Assembly (NCBI GenBank): GCA_024229115.1
Contig: JAAEST010000103.1
Span: forward strand, 248,001-312,000
Direction of reading: 5' to 3'
Length of the DNA stretch: 64,000 nucleotides
DNA from: Oligoflexia bacterium
GTDB taxonomy: Bacteria > Bdellovibrionota > Bacteriovoracia > Bacteriovoracales > Bacteriovoracaceae
Of the stretch, positions 23,785 through 34,096 are shown piece by piece (position 1 is the first letter of the stretch; each line of letters opens with the position of its first letter). Made by a program: the position numbers and the translations under genes. The notes below the pieces were generated by a model. It worked only from the letters and a program-made list of their open reading frames with translations. It searched no databases and had not been told where the DNA came from.

Positions 23785-26700
23785 ATGGGTTTGTGGAAAA
23801 AAATAGTCATATTTATATTCTTCCTAGTGTCTTCTAATCTCTATGCAGAGTTTAGTCGTGTTTATAAGAAGAAGATCAATAATAGAAATGTTAGTTTCTA
23901 TTTAGATTATAGTAACTATAAATATTATTTTGATGTCAAAAAAGATTCTAGATTTAGTAGAAGAAGAAGCAGTGCTGAATTTAGCTTTAATGAGTTTGAA
24001 AACTTTGATGATCATAGCCATTCTGTGGTCGACTTCCTTAGTGATCATTCAGTTAAAGAAGCTTCATTTCATGAAGAAGTTAAAAAGGATCTTGAAAAAT
24101 TATATTTTCTTTCTGAAGAACGAAATAAAATAATTCATCTTAATGTTTCAGAAGAGTTAATATTTACAGAAACGAAGAGTTTTCTAAATCAAAACTCCCG
24201 TAGCTATAGCTCCATTGTTTTTACGAGTATGGGGGAGCAATGGAAGTTAAGAACGATTTTAGACTTATCCTCAAAGAATCTGATTGGCTTAAGCCTTGTC
24301 AAAATCAATGATGAGGTCACTCAGTACAAAATTACTGTTGATGGTAACAGTTTATATATTCATTCTATTGAAAATGATAATGCGATCCTGTTTAAAATTA
24401 CATTAGAAAAAGCAAGTGATGTGATTAACCTTTCTCTTTCAATTGCTCAAAGAAATGGCGAGAAAGATAAGAGTGTCGGACTTCCGTTTAATTATAAAAT
24501 TGTCGTTACAGATGAAGTAGGTATCGCAACTGAAAAGCTTTTCTTTTCTATTGGTCCTGAAATGAATAAGAAGGATAGTGTTCAATTACAAACTGAGAAT
24601 GCTGAGCACGGTGCGATTGTAAGAATTCCTGGAACCAATTATTTTTTCAATGATTTTAAACTTGAAAGATTAAATGAAGTATATGGATTTGATAATCTTA
24701 ATGAAACCGTAGCGAGCTTGAATTATAAGCATTGTATGGTTAATAGTATTCTTTATGGCTATAGTTATACCTTAAGTAGTGAAGAAGAAGATTATATGAA
24801 CTTGTGCTATAGTTACGTTGCTATAGAAAATATTCTTTCTGCTCAAGGACAAGAGAGCTTCAAGCAATGTCTTGTGAATGCTGAGGTTATTGGAATTGTT
24901 GGATCAGATTCCTTTTGGAATAATTCTAATCTTTATACAAAGGAAAATTTAACAAGTATCAAATCTTGTATTTCTAATCTACTTATAAATCAGAAAAAGA
25001 ATGAAATTAAAAATATTATCCAGCAAAGGGTGACAAGCTCTCTTCCTGGAATAAATGTCAGTGATTCTATTCTTGTAGCTTCTCAACAGATTTGGGAAAA
25101 AAGCTGTAATAACGATAAATTTGATTCTAAAGAGTGTAACGATCTTTTAAATAGAGTTATCGATATTGCTGTTCTTAAAACATATGTTTCAAGCCTATTT
25201 ACTTCTGACTGGAGTGGGACATTTACTGAGAAAGAACGAATTGTTAATAAGTTTAATAAGTGTATTGATGAAAAGCTTAATAAATCAGAAAGTAATTTCG
25301 AATGTCTCAAAGATGTTCTTATCGATTATTCTTCAGAGGTTAACTCGACAGTTATCGATGAATTATTTAAATCTCTCGGCCTTGATTCTCGCTGGGACTC
25401 AATATCAGATGAGCTAAGAGGAAAAGTAGTAAGAGAGATTAAAGATTGTGTTGATTATATGGTCTTAGACTTTGAAAAGAGTGATGAGTTAATTTCTGAG
25501 TTTTCTAATATTCTCCAATCTTGTCGATTAAGTGGCGTGAAGATTATTGCGGTAAAGGAGTATTCTGCACTTTTCTTAGGAAAGATTGGAAGTCTTAGTA
25601 AGTTTTTGAGTGATGAAGCATTAGCAAAAATGTCTAAGGAGCTTGAGAGAAATCTTAATCGAAAGCTCGACGGAGACTTAACTCTTGATATCATGAAGAA
25701 GGCTATTAGAGAAAGTGATGTCGAATCTTATGCTACATTTCTAGCTGAAGTGGTTAATTATAATTTTACGCTTAAGCTTCCTTTAGCCGGTGAGGAAAGT
25801 GATTTCCATCTCCGCGCGAGAAGTGATGTCGAAAGGGCCCTAAATCAAGCAATCTTTCTTGATAATGGTAAATCAATTAAAAAGAATGTCACAACTTACT
25901 TAGAAGACTTTTATAAGAAAGAGTCTCTTCCAGGTGTTGTGATTGCAACTAAAGACTTATTGTTAAAATTCTTCACCTTTATAAGACCTTATGAAACTGT
26001 GAGAGAGGTGGGGCGATTTGCAATCGGTGAAAGCCGAAATCAAATATCTTCAGAACTAGATAGTGAATATAAGAAGTGTATTGAAGCCATCGCTCCAAAT
26101 GGAAAAAGTGATTTATATAGCTCCGTTCTTTCATGTGATAAAAAGTGGTTTGGCAGTTTTGTGACTGTGAGAGCACAAAGACGATTTAATGATGAAGTTA
26201 GCTACCATTTCAGATTAAGCTCTAATAAAGCGAACCTTATTCTCTCTCCTCTTTCTTATTTAACTCATTGTTTGAATGATATTGATAAAAGTAATAGCAA
26301 GTCTCTTGAAGAATATAAAGAAAGTGCTTTGGCCTGTACCAGTATTGTTCATTGGGATATCAGCTATAATGTCTCTTCTGCAAAGATCGATGGATTCAAG
26401 CCCATCCTTGATACCAATGGATTTGATCCAGCTGTCACAAGCTTTTGCTATAATAATCTTCTCTTAAAAATCAATCGTGAAGGTAAGGATAATCCTTTAA
26501 GAGTAGCACTTGATGACTCAAATGGATCACGCTCACTAATAGCTATGCAGAATAAAGTGAGAGAGAGAAATCCTTATGGAGCGAGTATTCTTGCTAATAT
26601 TAGAACGGGATTTAACTGGGATTTTGAGTATCGTGTGAATGATAAGCGTAATATGTTTATTTTAATCGATGCTATTGCAAGTAACTCTCAATTTAATAAT

Positions 26701-27825
26701 GATTTCTTCACAGAAAATCTTTCAAAGTGTCAGAAAGATATCGATGATTTTATTATTGCTGGTTTTAGAAATTATCTTGTTAAGTCAATTCCAGGTATCG
26801 AGTTAGACGAGCAGAATTATAAACTGATGGTCGACTTCTTTGATGCTGAATTACTTCAGTTATTCTTTCGTTTCCAAAAGTTAAATGAAAACTTTGAAGT
26901 AGGTGCTCTTGGTGGATCTCTTGTTCCTAATGAGAGAGTGATCACTCCTGAATTAGGATTAACAGCTCTTCAAAACTTCATTAAAGTGATGGGAGACTAC
27001 ATCGCTCGAGGTTTTATTTTTGATAAGCCGGCGATGAGAACAGAACTCGTTGTTTTTCAAGGTGAATTAAAAGATTTCCTTGAATGGTACTTAGCGAACC
27101 CGAGAAATGTTAAGATATCGGAAGCAAGAGAATTCTTTCAAGAATCTAAATTAGCTGATCATTTGGCCATGGCAGTTGTAAGTGAAATGGTTAAGGTTCA
27201 ATTTGATGATTTCTTGAAGACGATGAAGAATGAAGAGCTTGAAGCTTTCTATCGTCGAATAGATTGTCGCCATCGAAACTGTATGTCTGATGCTGAAGTA
27301 TCTGAAGAAAGAGGAATAAAATCAAAATATATTCTACTTAATTCTCTTGCGACAGAAATGACAAAGTCTTATGACTTTAGAAGAATCATTAGACCTCAGA
27401 GTCAGCAAGGTGAGAGATTTGTTAACTACATTAAGGATAACTTTTTACTGGTAAAGATTATTGGCTATAACCCAACGAATCGAGTGATTACAGAAATTAA
27501 GAGAATGGCCGGAAGATTTATTATCGATGACAAAACGGATGGTGGTTTTGCTGAAAGATTTGTCGCTCAGGTGGCCCAACATCATCTTAATGTTCAAGAA
27601 GACAATAAATGGTGGATTACAAAATTCCTCTTCTACGATAGTGGTGACTTCAACTGGCGTTCGATCAGGAACACTGAAGCTGGAAGAACGGCGATTGAAT
27701 ACTATGGAAAGAACCTTCTCCTTCCAAAAGTATTTGGTCAAAGGCAATCTCAATACTCAATTAATCTCCATACTAAGGAGTTCCATAGGTTATTGAAAAG
27801 AGCTCAGTCTCAGCATGATGACTAA
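23785..27825 (+). CDS. Very large secreted protein with paired-cysteine helices
   Basis: A 1346-residue exported protein. The start MGLWKKIVIFIFFLVSSNLYA is a clear signal peptide. Residues about 25-300 appear beta-rich (many alternating hydrophobic stretches). From about 310 to 1000 the protein is helical and carries Cys in repeated pairs, for example C493 and C507, with similar pairs in KQCL...KSCI, KDCV...QSCR, KKCI...LSCD and THCL...LACT. The C-terminal 300 residues are charged and helical, with a short CRHRNC. No domain is recognised. The pattern suggests disulfide-stapled helical hairpins in the periplasm or outside. There is no Shine-Dalgarno sequence. Confidence 0.8.
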   Translation: MGLWKKIVIFIFFLVSSNLYAEFSRVYKKKINNRNVSFYLDYSNYKYYFDVKKDSRFSRRRSSAEFSFNEFENFDDHSHSVVDFLSDHSVKEASFHEEVKKDLEKLYFLSEERNKIIHLNVSEELIFTETKSFLNQNSRSYSSIVFTSMGEQWKLRTILDLSSKNLIGLSLVKINDEVTQYKITVDGNSLYIHSIENDNAILFKITLEKASDVINLSLSIAQRNGEKDKSVGLPFNYKIVVTDEVGIATEKLFFSIGPEMNKKDSVQLQTENAEHGAIVRIPGTNYFFNDFKLERLNEVYGFDNLNETVASLNYKHCMVNSILYGYSYTLSSEEEDYMNLCYSYVAIENILSAQGQESFKQCLVNAEVIGIVGSDSFWNNSNLYTKENLTSIKSCISNLLINQKKNEIKNIIQQRVTSSLPGINVSDSILVASQQIWEKSCNNDKFDSKECNDLLNRVIDIAVLKTYVSSLFTSDWSGTFTEKERIVNKFNKCIDEKLNKSESNFECLKDVLIDYSSEVNSTVIDELFKSLGLDSRWDSISDELRGKVVREIKDCVDYMVLDFEKSDELISEFSNILQSCRLSGVKIIAVKEYSALFLGKIGSLSKFLSDEALAKMSKELERNLNRKLDGDLTLDIMKKAIRESDVESYATFLAEVVNYNFTLKLPLAGEESDFHLRARSDVERALNQAIFLDNGKSIKKNVTTYLEDFYKKESLPGVVIATKDLLLKFFTFIRPYETVREVGRFAIGESRNQISSELDSEYKKCIEAIAPNGKSDLYSSVLSCDKKWFGSFVTVRAQRRFNDEVSYHFRLSSNKANLILSPLSYLTHCLNDIDKSNSKSLEEYKESALACTSIVHWDISYNVSSAKIDGFKPILDTNGFDPAVTSFCYNNLLLKINREGKDNPLRVALDDSNGSRSLIAMQNKVRERNPYGASILANIRTGFNWDFEYRVNDKRNMFILIDAIASNSQFNNDFFTENLSKCQKDIDDFIIAGFRNYLVKSIPGIELDEQNYKLMVDFFDAELLQLFFRFQKLNENFEVGALGGSLVPNERVITPELGLTALQNFIKVMGDYIARGFIFDKPAMRTELVVFQGELKDFLEWYLANPRNVKISEAREFFQESKLADHLAMAVVSEMVKVQFDDFLKTMKNEELEAFYRRIDCRHRNCMSDAEVSEERGIKSKYILLNSLATEMTKSYDFRRIIRPQSQQGERFVNYIKDNFLLVKIIGYNPTNRVITEIKRMAGRFIIDDKTDGGFAERFVAQVAQHHLNVQEDNKWWITKFLFYDSGDFNWRSIRNTEAGRTAIEYYGKNLLLPKVFGQRQSQYSINLHTKEFHRLLKRAQSQHDD

Positions 27826-27980
27826 ATTTCAATAACTTAGCGAGTACCTGTCTTAGATTATTTCTCTATCTTTTTTTCATGCTTTTCCTAATATCATAGA
27901 CTTAGGTCATTAAGTGAAATGGCCAAAATGGTATGACTGTCCCACAATTCTTCGGGAAGAATTCTTTAGTAAGGATGAAG

Positions 27981-29483
27981 ATGAAATTTAGAAATTTATT
28001 TCTAACATTATCATTGGTGGTTACGGGTAATACTTTTTCACAAACCGACTATCAATATGCGAAAGCTGCTCAGGCCGAATGTGGTCTGATAAAGCGTCAT
28101 CACGTAAAGAATAAATACCCGGTTTCTTGTTATACCAATTATCAACATTTTAATTCAACTTCACAAAATTATAAGAAGACTCGAAGTATAGTAAAGATTG
28201 GTGAGTTTAATCTCTTATATCCAGGCTCTCAAAGTACTCAGTTTAAAGATAGAGATATCATTGCTGATATAATCAATCGTTATGATGTTGTAGCGGCCGT
28301 TGAGCTTCTTCCTCTTGTTGGAAAAGATGCTAAAGAAAATAGGCGTATTCTAGAATTTGTCGATAGTAAGACAGCGACTAAATCTCAAAAAGAATATGCT
28401 CTAAAATATTTAAGAATTCCTGAATACATAAAAATTCTAGAAGAACTACATAAGAAAGATAAGTCATGGTCACTTATTTTAAGTGGAGCTGCAGACGCAT
28501 TATCGACAGGTCATGTTCGTGAATATGTGGGCTACTATTATCGTTCTTCTAAAGTTAAACCAAAGATCAATGAACACTGTGATTCTAAGAAAAGAAAAAC
28601 AGATGGAATTGCTTATGCTTGTTTTCCTCAATTAACTCGTGGACTACTTAATCGTCATGTCAGAGATGTATTCTCGAAGAGACCATTCATCGCAAGTTTT
28701 ATTTCTGGAAACTTTGACTTCACACTTGTAGCTTCTCATATTGTTTTTGGATCAACAACGAAGACTGAGAGAATGAATAAAATTCTAAAGCAGTCATTTA
28801 ATGTGACTGATTATAAAGATATTGGTGTGGGAGTGACTAAGAAGAACTATGCTCGCTTTGCTGAAATGAAGGTAACTCTCGAAGTGATGGAAGCCTTAAA
28901 AGAAAAGTATAAAGAACAAGATCTCATTTATCTGGGTGATACAAATATTGGTTTTGAGCACGGAATGTGGGATGAGATGTTAACTCACGGTGACTCTGAA
29001 CTGTACATGGATTTACCAACAACAGTTTCTTATAAGAAGTTTGATAATGGTGTCGAGACAAAAGGTTTTGCCTCTGACTTTGATCATGTGATTTTGAACT
29101 CTTCAAAAACGAGAGAATGTAAAAATCGTTCTGGTTACGTGAATGTACAAAGATTAAACTTTCAAGGTGGTGCCATCGGGAAGAAAGTAAAGTCTCGTTA
29201 CATTGTTAGAACTGCGAGTGATGGGAGATCTTCAACCTTTAATAGAAAACTAGAAGCTCTTACAAATAAAGTTTTTAAGCAAGATTCTTATTACAAAGTA
29301 GTAAGGAATGGGAAAATGGTCACTCCATCAATTACTCGTGAAAGAGTTAAGAGTGATGCAACTTCTCGTGTTTTTGAAAGCCAGTTTGATGAAAATCTCT
29401 ACTACCGAGTTTACAAAGAAGTGATTTCAGATCATTATCCAATTGGATTTTCTTGTAAAACTTCGAGTAGAGATGATGACTAA
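27981..29483 (+). CDS. Secreted endonuclease/exonuclease/phosphatase (DNase I-like)
   Basis: A 500-residue exported protein of the EEP fold, which includes DNase I, sphingomyelinases and inositol phosphatases. The chosen ATG (AAGG six bases upstream) gives a signal peptide [21 protein letters not shown]. Catalytic elements are visible: [15 protein letters not shown] (metal-binding Glu), [11 protein letters not shown] (replacing GDFN), SDFDHVILN, and SDHYPIGF at the end (catalytic His). Insertions make it longer than DNase I. A role as a secreted nuclease or phosphodiesterase is likely; the substrate cannot be read. It follows the 1346-residue gene after a gap of 155 bases and overlaps the CreA-like gene by 8 bases. 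Confidence 0.85.
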   Translation: MKFRNLFLTLSLVVTGNTFSQTDYQYAKAAQAECGLIKRHHVKNKYPVSCYTNYQHFNSTSQNYKKTRSIVKIGEFNLLYPGSQSTQFKDRDIIADIINRYDVVAAVELLPLVGKDAKENRRILEFVDSKTATKSQKEYALKYLRIPEYIKILEELHKKDKSWSLILSGAADALSTGHVREYVGYYYRSSKVKPKINEHCDSKKRKTDGIAYACFPQLTRGLLNRHVRDVFSKRPFIASFISGNFDFTLVASHIVFGSTTKTERMNKILKQSFNVTDYKDIGVGVTKKNYARFAEMKVTLEVMEALKEKYKEQDLIYLGDTNIGFEHGMWDEMLTHGDSELYMDLPTTVSYKKFDNGVETKGFASDFDHVILNSSKTRECKNRSGYVNVQRLNFQGGAIGKKVKSRYIVRTASDGRSSTFNRKLEALTNKVFKQDSYYKVVRNGKMVTPSITRERVKSDATSRVFESQFDENLYYRVYKEVISDHYPIGFSCKTSSRDDD

Positions 29484-29931
29484 GATAATGATTAAGATAA
29501 TTTCCCTTCTTCTTTTAATTTCTAATATTCAGGCTGAAGAGGTTGGAGCTGTTGATACTGCATTCAAATTCTTAGGGCCAAATCATAAAATTGTCATTGA
29601 AGCATTTGATGATCCTAAAGTTCAAGGTGTTGCCTGCCATTTAAGTCGAGCCAAAACTGGAGGATTTAAAGGGGCCGTTGGACTGGCCGAAGATAAATCT
29701 GATGCAAGTATTGCATGTCGTCAGATTGGGCCTATCAAGTTTCTTGATAAATTAAAGAATGGAGAAGAAGTTTTTTCAAAGCGAACTTCTATTATTTTTA
29801 AAAGTATGCAGGTTGTTAGGTTCTATGATTCTAAGAGAAATACCTTAATTTACTTGGTTTATAGTGATCGTCTGATCAATGGTTCTCCAAAAAATTCACT
29901 AAGTACTGTACCGATTATGCCTTGGCGTTAA
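29476..29931 (+). CDS. creA: CreA-family periplasmic protein
   Basis: A protein of about 151 residues matching CreA of E. coli: [34 protein letters not shown], then [13 protein letters not shown] and a tail ending in VPIMPWR. The N-terminus ([20 protein letters not shown]) is a signal peptide, so it is exported. Two conserved Cys probably bond. Function of CreA is unknown in any organism. Candidate starts at 29473, 29476 and 29488 are in frame; I used the one that overlaps the nuclease stop by 8 bases because of the nearby GAGTAGAG. It is probably co-transcribed with the nuclease gene. Confidence 0.88.
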   Translation: MTKIMIKIISLLLLISNIQAEEVGAVDTAFKFLGPNHKIVIEAFDDPKVQGVACHLSRAKTGGFKGAVGLAEDKSDASIACRQIGPIKFLDKLKNGEEVFSKRTSIIFKSMQVVRFYDSKRNTLIYLVYSDRLINGSPKNSLSTVPIMPWR

Positions 29932-30014
29932 GGTACTAGAACTCCATGACAAAACTCGCTTAAAGTGTTAATTTTCTGTCTCAATTAATTGATAAATTAG
30001 CACGGAGCAAAAGA

Positions 30015-32513
30015 ATGGCCTATGATCATAAGTCGATCAAAGACAAAGTAGATTCTTACCACAAAGATTCAAATGACTTTTATGTCGATACATCAAAAGA
30101 AGGAAAGAATAAGTTTTATTCACTGGGAATGTTTCCTTATCCTTCTGGAAATGCTCACATGGGTCACGTTCGTGTTTACACTCTCTCTGATGTGAAGGCC
30201 CGTTATAAGAAATTAAAAGGTTGTGATGTTATTCATCCAATGGGATGGGATTCATTTGGTCTTCCGGCGGAAAATGCGGCTATTAAACATAAAGTTCGTC
30301 CAGACCTTTGGACTGAAGAAAATATTAAGAAGATGAAGTATGAGCAATTAAATATTGCTGGTTGGTCTTTTGATTGGGACAAAGAATTAAATACTTCTTC
30401 ACCTGATTACTATAAGTGGACACAGTGGCTTTTTCTTGAAATGCATAAAGCTGGTCTAGCCTACAGAAAAGAAGATTATGTTAACTGGTGTCCTGTAGAT
30501 AAAACGGTTCTTGCTAACGAGCAGGTCATTGATGGTCGTTCTTGGCGTGCCGGAGCGATCGTTGAAAAGAGATTAATGGAGCAGTGGTTTTTCAAAATTA
30601 CGGATTACTGTGACAAACTTTGGGATGGAATTTCAAAATTAAAGAACTGGGCGCCTGAAGCTGTCTCTGTTCAGAAGAACTGGATTAATAAAAATACAGG
30701 AACTGTTATTCATTTTAATGTTCCAGAGTTTGATGAAAAAATTGAAGTCTTCACAACTCGTCCAGATACACTCTTTGGTGTAACTGCTCTTGTGATCGCT
30801 CCTGAGCATCCACTAGCAGCAAAGATTTTAGAAAAGCATCCAAGTAAAGAAGTTGAAGATTATGTAAACGCTTCTCTTAAAAAATCTGCCGTTGAAAGAA
30901 TGCAGAATAAAGAAAAGACTGGTGTTAATACCGGAGTTAAGTGTCGTCATCCATTTGAAGGTGATTGCAAATATCCAGAAGTAGATGTTTGGATTGGTGA
31001 TTATGTCATTGCTGATTACGGAACTGGAGCAGTTATGTGTGTTCCAGCTCACGATACACGTGATTTTGAATTCGCTAAGAAGTTTGGTTTAGATATTATT
31101 GAAGTTGTTTCAAATCCAGAAGGCGAAGGGGAGTTAAGCGAAGCTTATACTGAAGACGGTGATCTTATTAACTCAGGTGAGTTTAATGGAATGAATAATC
31201 GTAAAGCGATTAAGGCCATTACTGAGTCACTCGATAAGAATAACAAAGGTGAAGCAACAACAACTTATCAGTTAAAAGACTGGTCTGTAGGAAGACAGAG
31301 ATTCTGGGGATGTCCAATTCCTATGGTTCACTGTGATTCTTGTGGGATTGTTCCAGTGCCTGAATCTGAACTACCTGTTGAACTTCCAAAAGCAAGTGAT
31401 GCTGATATGGAAGATGGTGTTCTTAACCTGAAGAACTTTCCTGACTTCGTTAATACGACTTGTCCTTCTTGTGGGAAGGCTGCCAAAAGAGAAACTGATA
31501 CTCTTGATACATTCTTGTGTTCAAGCTGGTATGCATTCAGATACTTAGATAACAAGAATGATACTAATATTTTTGATTCTAAGAATGTAAATAACTTCAT
31601 GCCTGTTGATTTCTATGTGGGTGGATTAGAGCACGCCGCTCAACATATGATCTACTTTAGATTTATCACCAAGTTCTTAAATGATAGAGGTTATATTAAT
31701 TTTGATGAGCCTGTTGATCACTTCTTCTGTAATGGAATGGTGAAGATGGGTGGCCATAAAATGAGTAAGTCTCGTGGAAATGTTGTTGTTCCTACTGATG
31801 CTATTGATAAGTACGGTGCCGATGCCATTAGAATGTATATTCTCTCTGACACACCAGCGGAACTAGATGTGGACTGGGAAGACTCAGGGATTAAAGCCAA
31901 GTATGACTTTATAAAAAAGAATTATAATGCGATTGAGAATTTCTTAGCTGAAACTAAAGACATTAAAGCAGAAAAGGGAAATCTTAAGGATTATCCAGGC
32001 CAGGATTTTCTCTATAACTACTATGCTACTTTAAAAGAGTACGAATATAGTATGGAGCAAAATCTTTTCCATAAAGGTGTGGCGAATATTCACGCATTCT
32101 CAAATCATATTCTTAAAGAACTTAATAAGAGAAAGTTTTTAGAAGCTAGTGGTGCAGATAGGGATTATGCAGGAACATTTAAATTCATTATTAAAGAGTT
32201 CTTAACTTCTGCAGGATTAATTATTCCTTTCTTCACGGAAGTTCTTTTAAAAGAACACTATGGAGTTGAGTCTCTTTACAACCAAACATTTGGAGAGATT
32301 GAAGCAGCTTACCTTACTAAGAGTACAGTAAATGTTGTTGTTCAAATTAATGGAAAGAAGAAAGCACTTCTAGAAGTTGATAAGGAAATTTCTGAAGCAG
32401 ATATTGAAAAGCTAGCATTTGAAAATGCTGATGTTATGAGAACTGTTGAAGGTAAGAATATTGTGAAGAAAATCTATGTAAAAGGAAAGATTTACAATAT
32501 TGTCGTAAAGTAG
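30015..32513 (+). CDS. leuS: Leucyl-tRNA synthetase
   Basis: An 832-residue class I aminoacyl-tRNA synthetase, somewhat shorter than the 860 residues of E. coli LeuS. Landmarks are the HIGH equivalent HMGH (residues 48-51), the CP1 editing domain with TTRPDTLFGVTALVIAPEH, two Zn-knuckle-like CxxC pairs (HCDSCG, TTCPSCG), WYAFRYLDNKN, KMSKS (582-586) and the C-terminal tRNA-binding domain ending in IVVK. The ATG is preceded by CGGAG. It charges tRNA-Leu and edits wrong products in the cytoplasm. The gene ends 14 bases before the convergent LPP20-like gene. Confidence 0.97.
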   Translation: MAYDHKSIKDKVDSYHKDSNDFYVDTSKEGKNKFYSLGMFPYPSGNAHMGHVRVYTLSDVKARYKKLKGCDVIHPMGWDSFGLPAENAAIKHKVRPDLWTEENIKKMKYEQLNIAGWSFDWDKELNTSSPDYYKWTQWLFLEMHKAGLAYRKEDYVNWCPVDKTVLANEQVIDGRSWRAGAIVEKRLMEQWFFKITDYCDKLWDGISKLKNWAPEAVSVQKNWINKNTGTVIHFNVPEFDEKIEVFTTRPDTLFGVTALVIAPEHPLAAKILEKHPSKEVEDYVNASLKKSAVERMQNKEKTGVNTGVKCRHPFEGDCKYPEVDVWIGDYVIADYGTGAVMCVPAHDTRDFEFAKKFGLDIIEVVSNPEGEGELSEAYTEDGDLINSGEFNGMNNRKAIKAITESLDKNNKGEATTTYQLKDWSVGRQRFWGCPIPMVHCDSCGIVPVPESELPVELPKASDADMEDGVLNLKNFPDFVNTTCPSCGKAAKRETDTLDTFLCSSWYAFRYLDNKNDTNIFDSKNVNNFMPVDFYVGGLEHAAQHMIYFRFITKFLNDRGYINFDEPVDHFFCNGMVKMGGHKMSKSRGNVVVPTDAIDKYGADAIRMYILSDTPAELDVDWEDSGIKAKYDFIKKNYNAIENFLAETKDIKAEKGNLKDYPGQDFLYNYYATLKEYEYSMEQNLFHKGVANIHAFSNHILKELNKRKFLEASGADRDYAGTFKFIIKEFLTSAGLIIPFFTEVLLKEHYGVESLYNQTFGEIEAAYLTKSTVNVVVQINGKKKALLEVDKEISEADIEKLAFENADVMRTVEGKNIVKKIYVKGKIYNIVVK

Positions 32514-32527
32514 TGCTTGAGGCCCTT

Positions 32528-33424
32528 TTAAAGCCTTAGGTTACCTAAAGTCTCTTTGAGATCTTTCTTAGAGACTTCAATCATCTTATCAAGTGCTTGC
32601 TGTTTACTAACACCAGTAAGCACTCCCTGCTTAACCGCTTTTGATCCAGCATGCTCAAAAGTAATAGTGAATTTATATTTAACAAATCCCTCTACATTGA
32701 AATATTGTTTTTCAGAAATGAGGTCTACGTTAAGTGTTTTATGCGATCCCTTTCTAGAGATTGTATATCCTACACTACTAAACATTCCTTCAATAACAGC
32801 TCCAAGCCCTTTGAGGTCACCATCCTTCAGATTGACAAAGATCTTTAGTCCTTTGTTCTTAGAAATAATTTTTAAAATCTTCTTCACTGAAACAAAAGAC
32901 CTCAACTCAAAGCCAGTGAGTAGTTTGTATTGCTGGTTAAGTACTTCTTGTTGGGCAAAGAGGTCTCTTATTTTGAAAATGTTGGTATTTTTTGAATTAA
33001 TTAAACTTTCAATCTCATCATTTCGATTATCAAATTGCTTTCTAATCTGATCAGCAAATTTTCTTTTATTCAGAGTAGCAAAGACATAGAAGCTCGTTTC
33101 ATCTTCATAAACTAGAGGATGCTCAACACCTGAAAGCTCCATTTCAGTAAACTCTTCAATTTGCTCGCTTGCTGTTTCAAGTGTCTCTTCAGGAAGATAC
33201 TCAACATTGTTTTTAAAGGCTGCCTTAACTTTATTTGAAAAGATTTTTGAGATTTCAGTTGTTGCATTAATCTTTGCGAAGGTGAGACTTGTACCTTCTC
33301 CGACTGCACATAACTGACTGCCTTTACATTTAGAATCGATATTAGAAATCCACTTTGGTTTTGAGGCCAAAGTGGATAGTGATATTAATAATAAAATGAG
33401 TATCTTTTTAGATAGGATAGGCAT
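32528..33424 (-). CDS. LPP20-like exported protein
   Basis: A 298-residue exported protein with signal peptide MPILSKKILILLLISLSTLAS. The first part after it (KPKWISNIDSKC, CAVGEG, then a long helix with ATLNKRKFADQI) has the order of LPP20-type envelope proteins: a PxW motif, a short VGxG segment, and repeated Ala/Ser/Glu-rich helices. The C-terminal half contains a beta-rich domain similar in style to Helicobacter LPP20-associated or curli-like repeats. No lipobox Cys follows the signal peptide. It begins 14 bases after the stop of the lipoprotein gene and is likely in the same minus-strand unit. Confidence 0.72.
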   Translation of the reverse strand: MPILSKKILILLLISLSTLASKPKWISNIDSKCKGSQLCAVGEGTSLTFAKINATTEISKIFSNKVKAAFKNNVEYLPEETLETASEQIEEFTEMELSGVEHPLVYEDETSFYVFATLNKRKFADQIRKQFDNRNDEIESLINSKNTNIFKIRDLFAQQEVLNQQYKLLTGFELRSFVSVKKILKIISKNKGLKIFVNLKDGDLKGLGAVIEGMFSSVGYTISRKGSHKTLNVDLISEKQYFNVEGFVKYKFTITFEHAGSKAVKQGVLTGVSKQQALDKMIEVSKKDLKETLGNLRL

Positions 33425-33438
33425 ATTAGAAATTAGAC

Positions 33439-34071
33439 CTATTGCACTTTTTCGAACTTTTTCTCTACATATTTAAGAGCGTCTTCAGTCTTTTTCTTAA
33501 CCTCTGGTTCTTCAATTGAAGTAAGAAGCTTTGCTCTTGAATTACGAATAGCTTTTTCTAAGTTCTTTTTACTAATTTTAACAAGTGAGAAGCAGTTATA
33601 AAGTGTTTCATTCTTTTCAGCTCCTAGCTCTTTTCTATACTTTCTTTTTTCCCAGTATTTCTTAGTTACTCGTGCTCCGATTACAAAGCTTTGAGACTCT
33701 TGAGCTAGTTGTTCTTGCATATATTCTGATACATCTTCATCCTCTCCACCTTGAACAGACTCGGCATAAGAGTTTTTGATGAATTGAGCAATCTGACGTG
33801 CTATCTCTGCAGTTGCTCTCGCACTTGAAGATCTTTTACATAGCCTCTTATTTTTATTGGCTGACTCCGCAACAAAATATTCAAAATTCTTTCTTGCTGT
33901 TTGCTTGTCTCCAGTTTCAGGCTCATCAATCCAAGATGGAACTCTGGCATCTGAAAAATCTAATAGATCAAAAGTAATTTTTCTTTCTCTTGGTGGTGTA
34001 TCATCTTTTTTCTTACTCGAACCACACCCAACAAGTGCGAATAAAGTTATTACTATTGCTAAAGTTCTCAT
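33439..34071 (-). CDS. LPP20-like outer membrane lipoprotein
   Basis: A 210-residue lipoprotein. MRTLAIVITLFALVGC has an ideal lipobox (LVGC, lipidated C16). The mature chain carries VPSWIDEPE, then FEYFVAESANKNKRLCKRSSSARATAEIARQIAQFI, the PxWI and Ala-rich helix pattern seen in LPP20-type proteins, and a Lys-rich tail. Helicobacter LPP20 is a surface lipoprotein; the function here is unknown. The ATG has AAGGAG six bases upstream. A good promoter lies 26 bases upstream. The product probably works beside the next gene's protein. Confidence 0.82.
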   Translation of the reverse strand: MRTLAIVITLFALVGCGSSKKKDDTPPRERKITFDLLDFSDARVPSWIDEPETGDKQTARKNFEYFVAESANKNKRLCKRSSSARATAEIARQIAQFIKNSYAESVQGGEDEDVSEYMQEQLAQESQSFVIGARVTKKYWEKRKYRKELGAEKNETLYNCFSLVKISKKNLEKAIRNSRAKLLTSIEEPEVKKKTEDALKYVEKKFEKVQ

Positions 34072-34096
34072 TTTAACTCCTTATTTATTTGTAGAT

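Noticed and set aside
27445-27796. Open frames antisense to and shifted against the end of the 1346-residue gene
   Set aside because: They are shadows of a long, coherent coding frame and have no translation signals.
30828-31052. Minus-strand open frame inside leuS
   Set aside because: Shadow of the leuS editing domain with low-complexity hydrophobic composition; nothing supports it as a gene.
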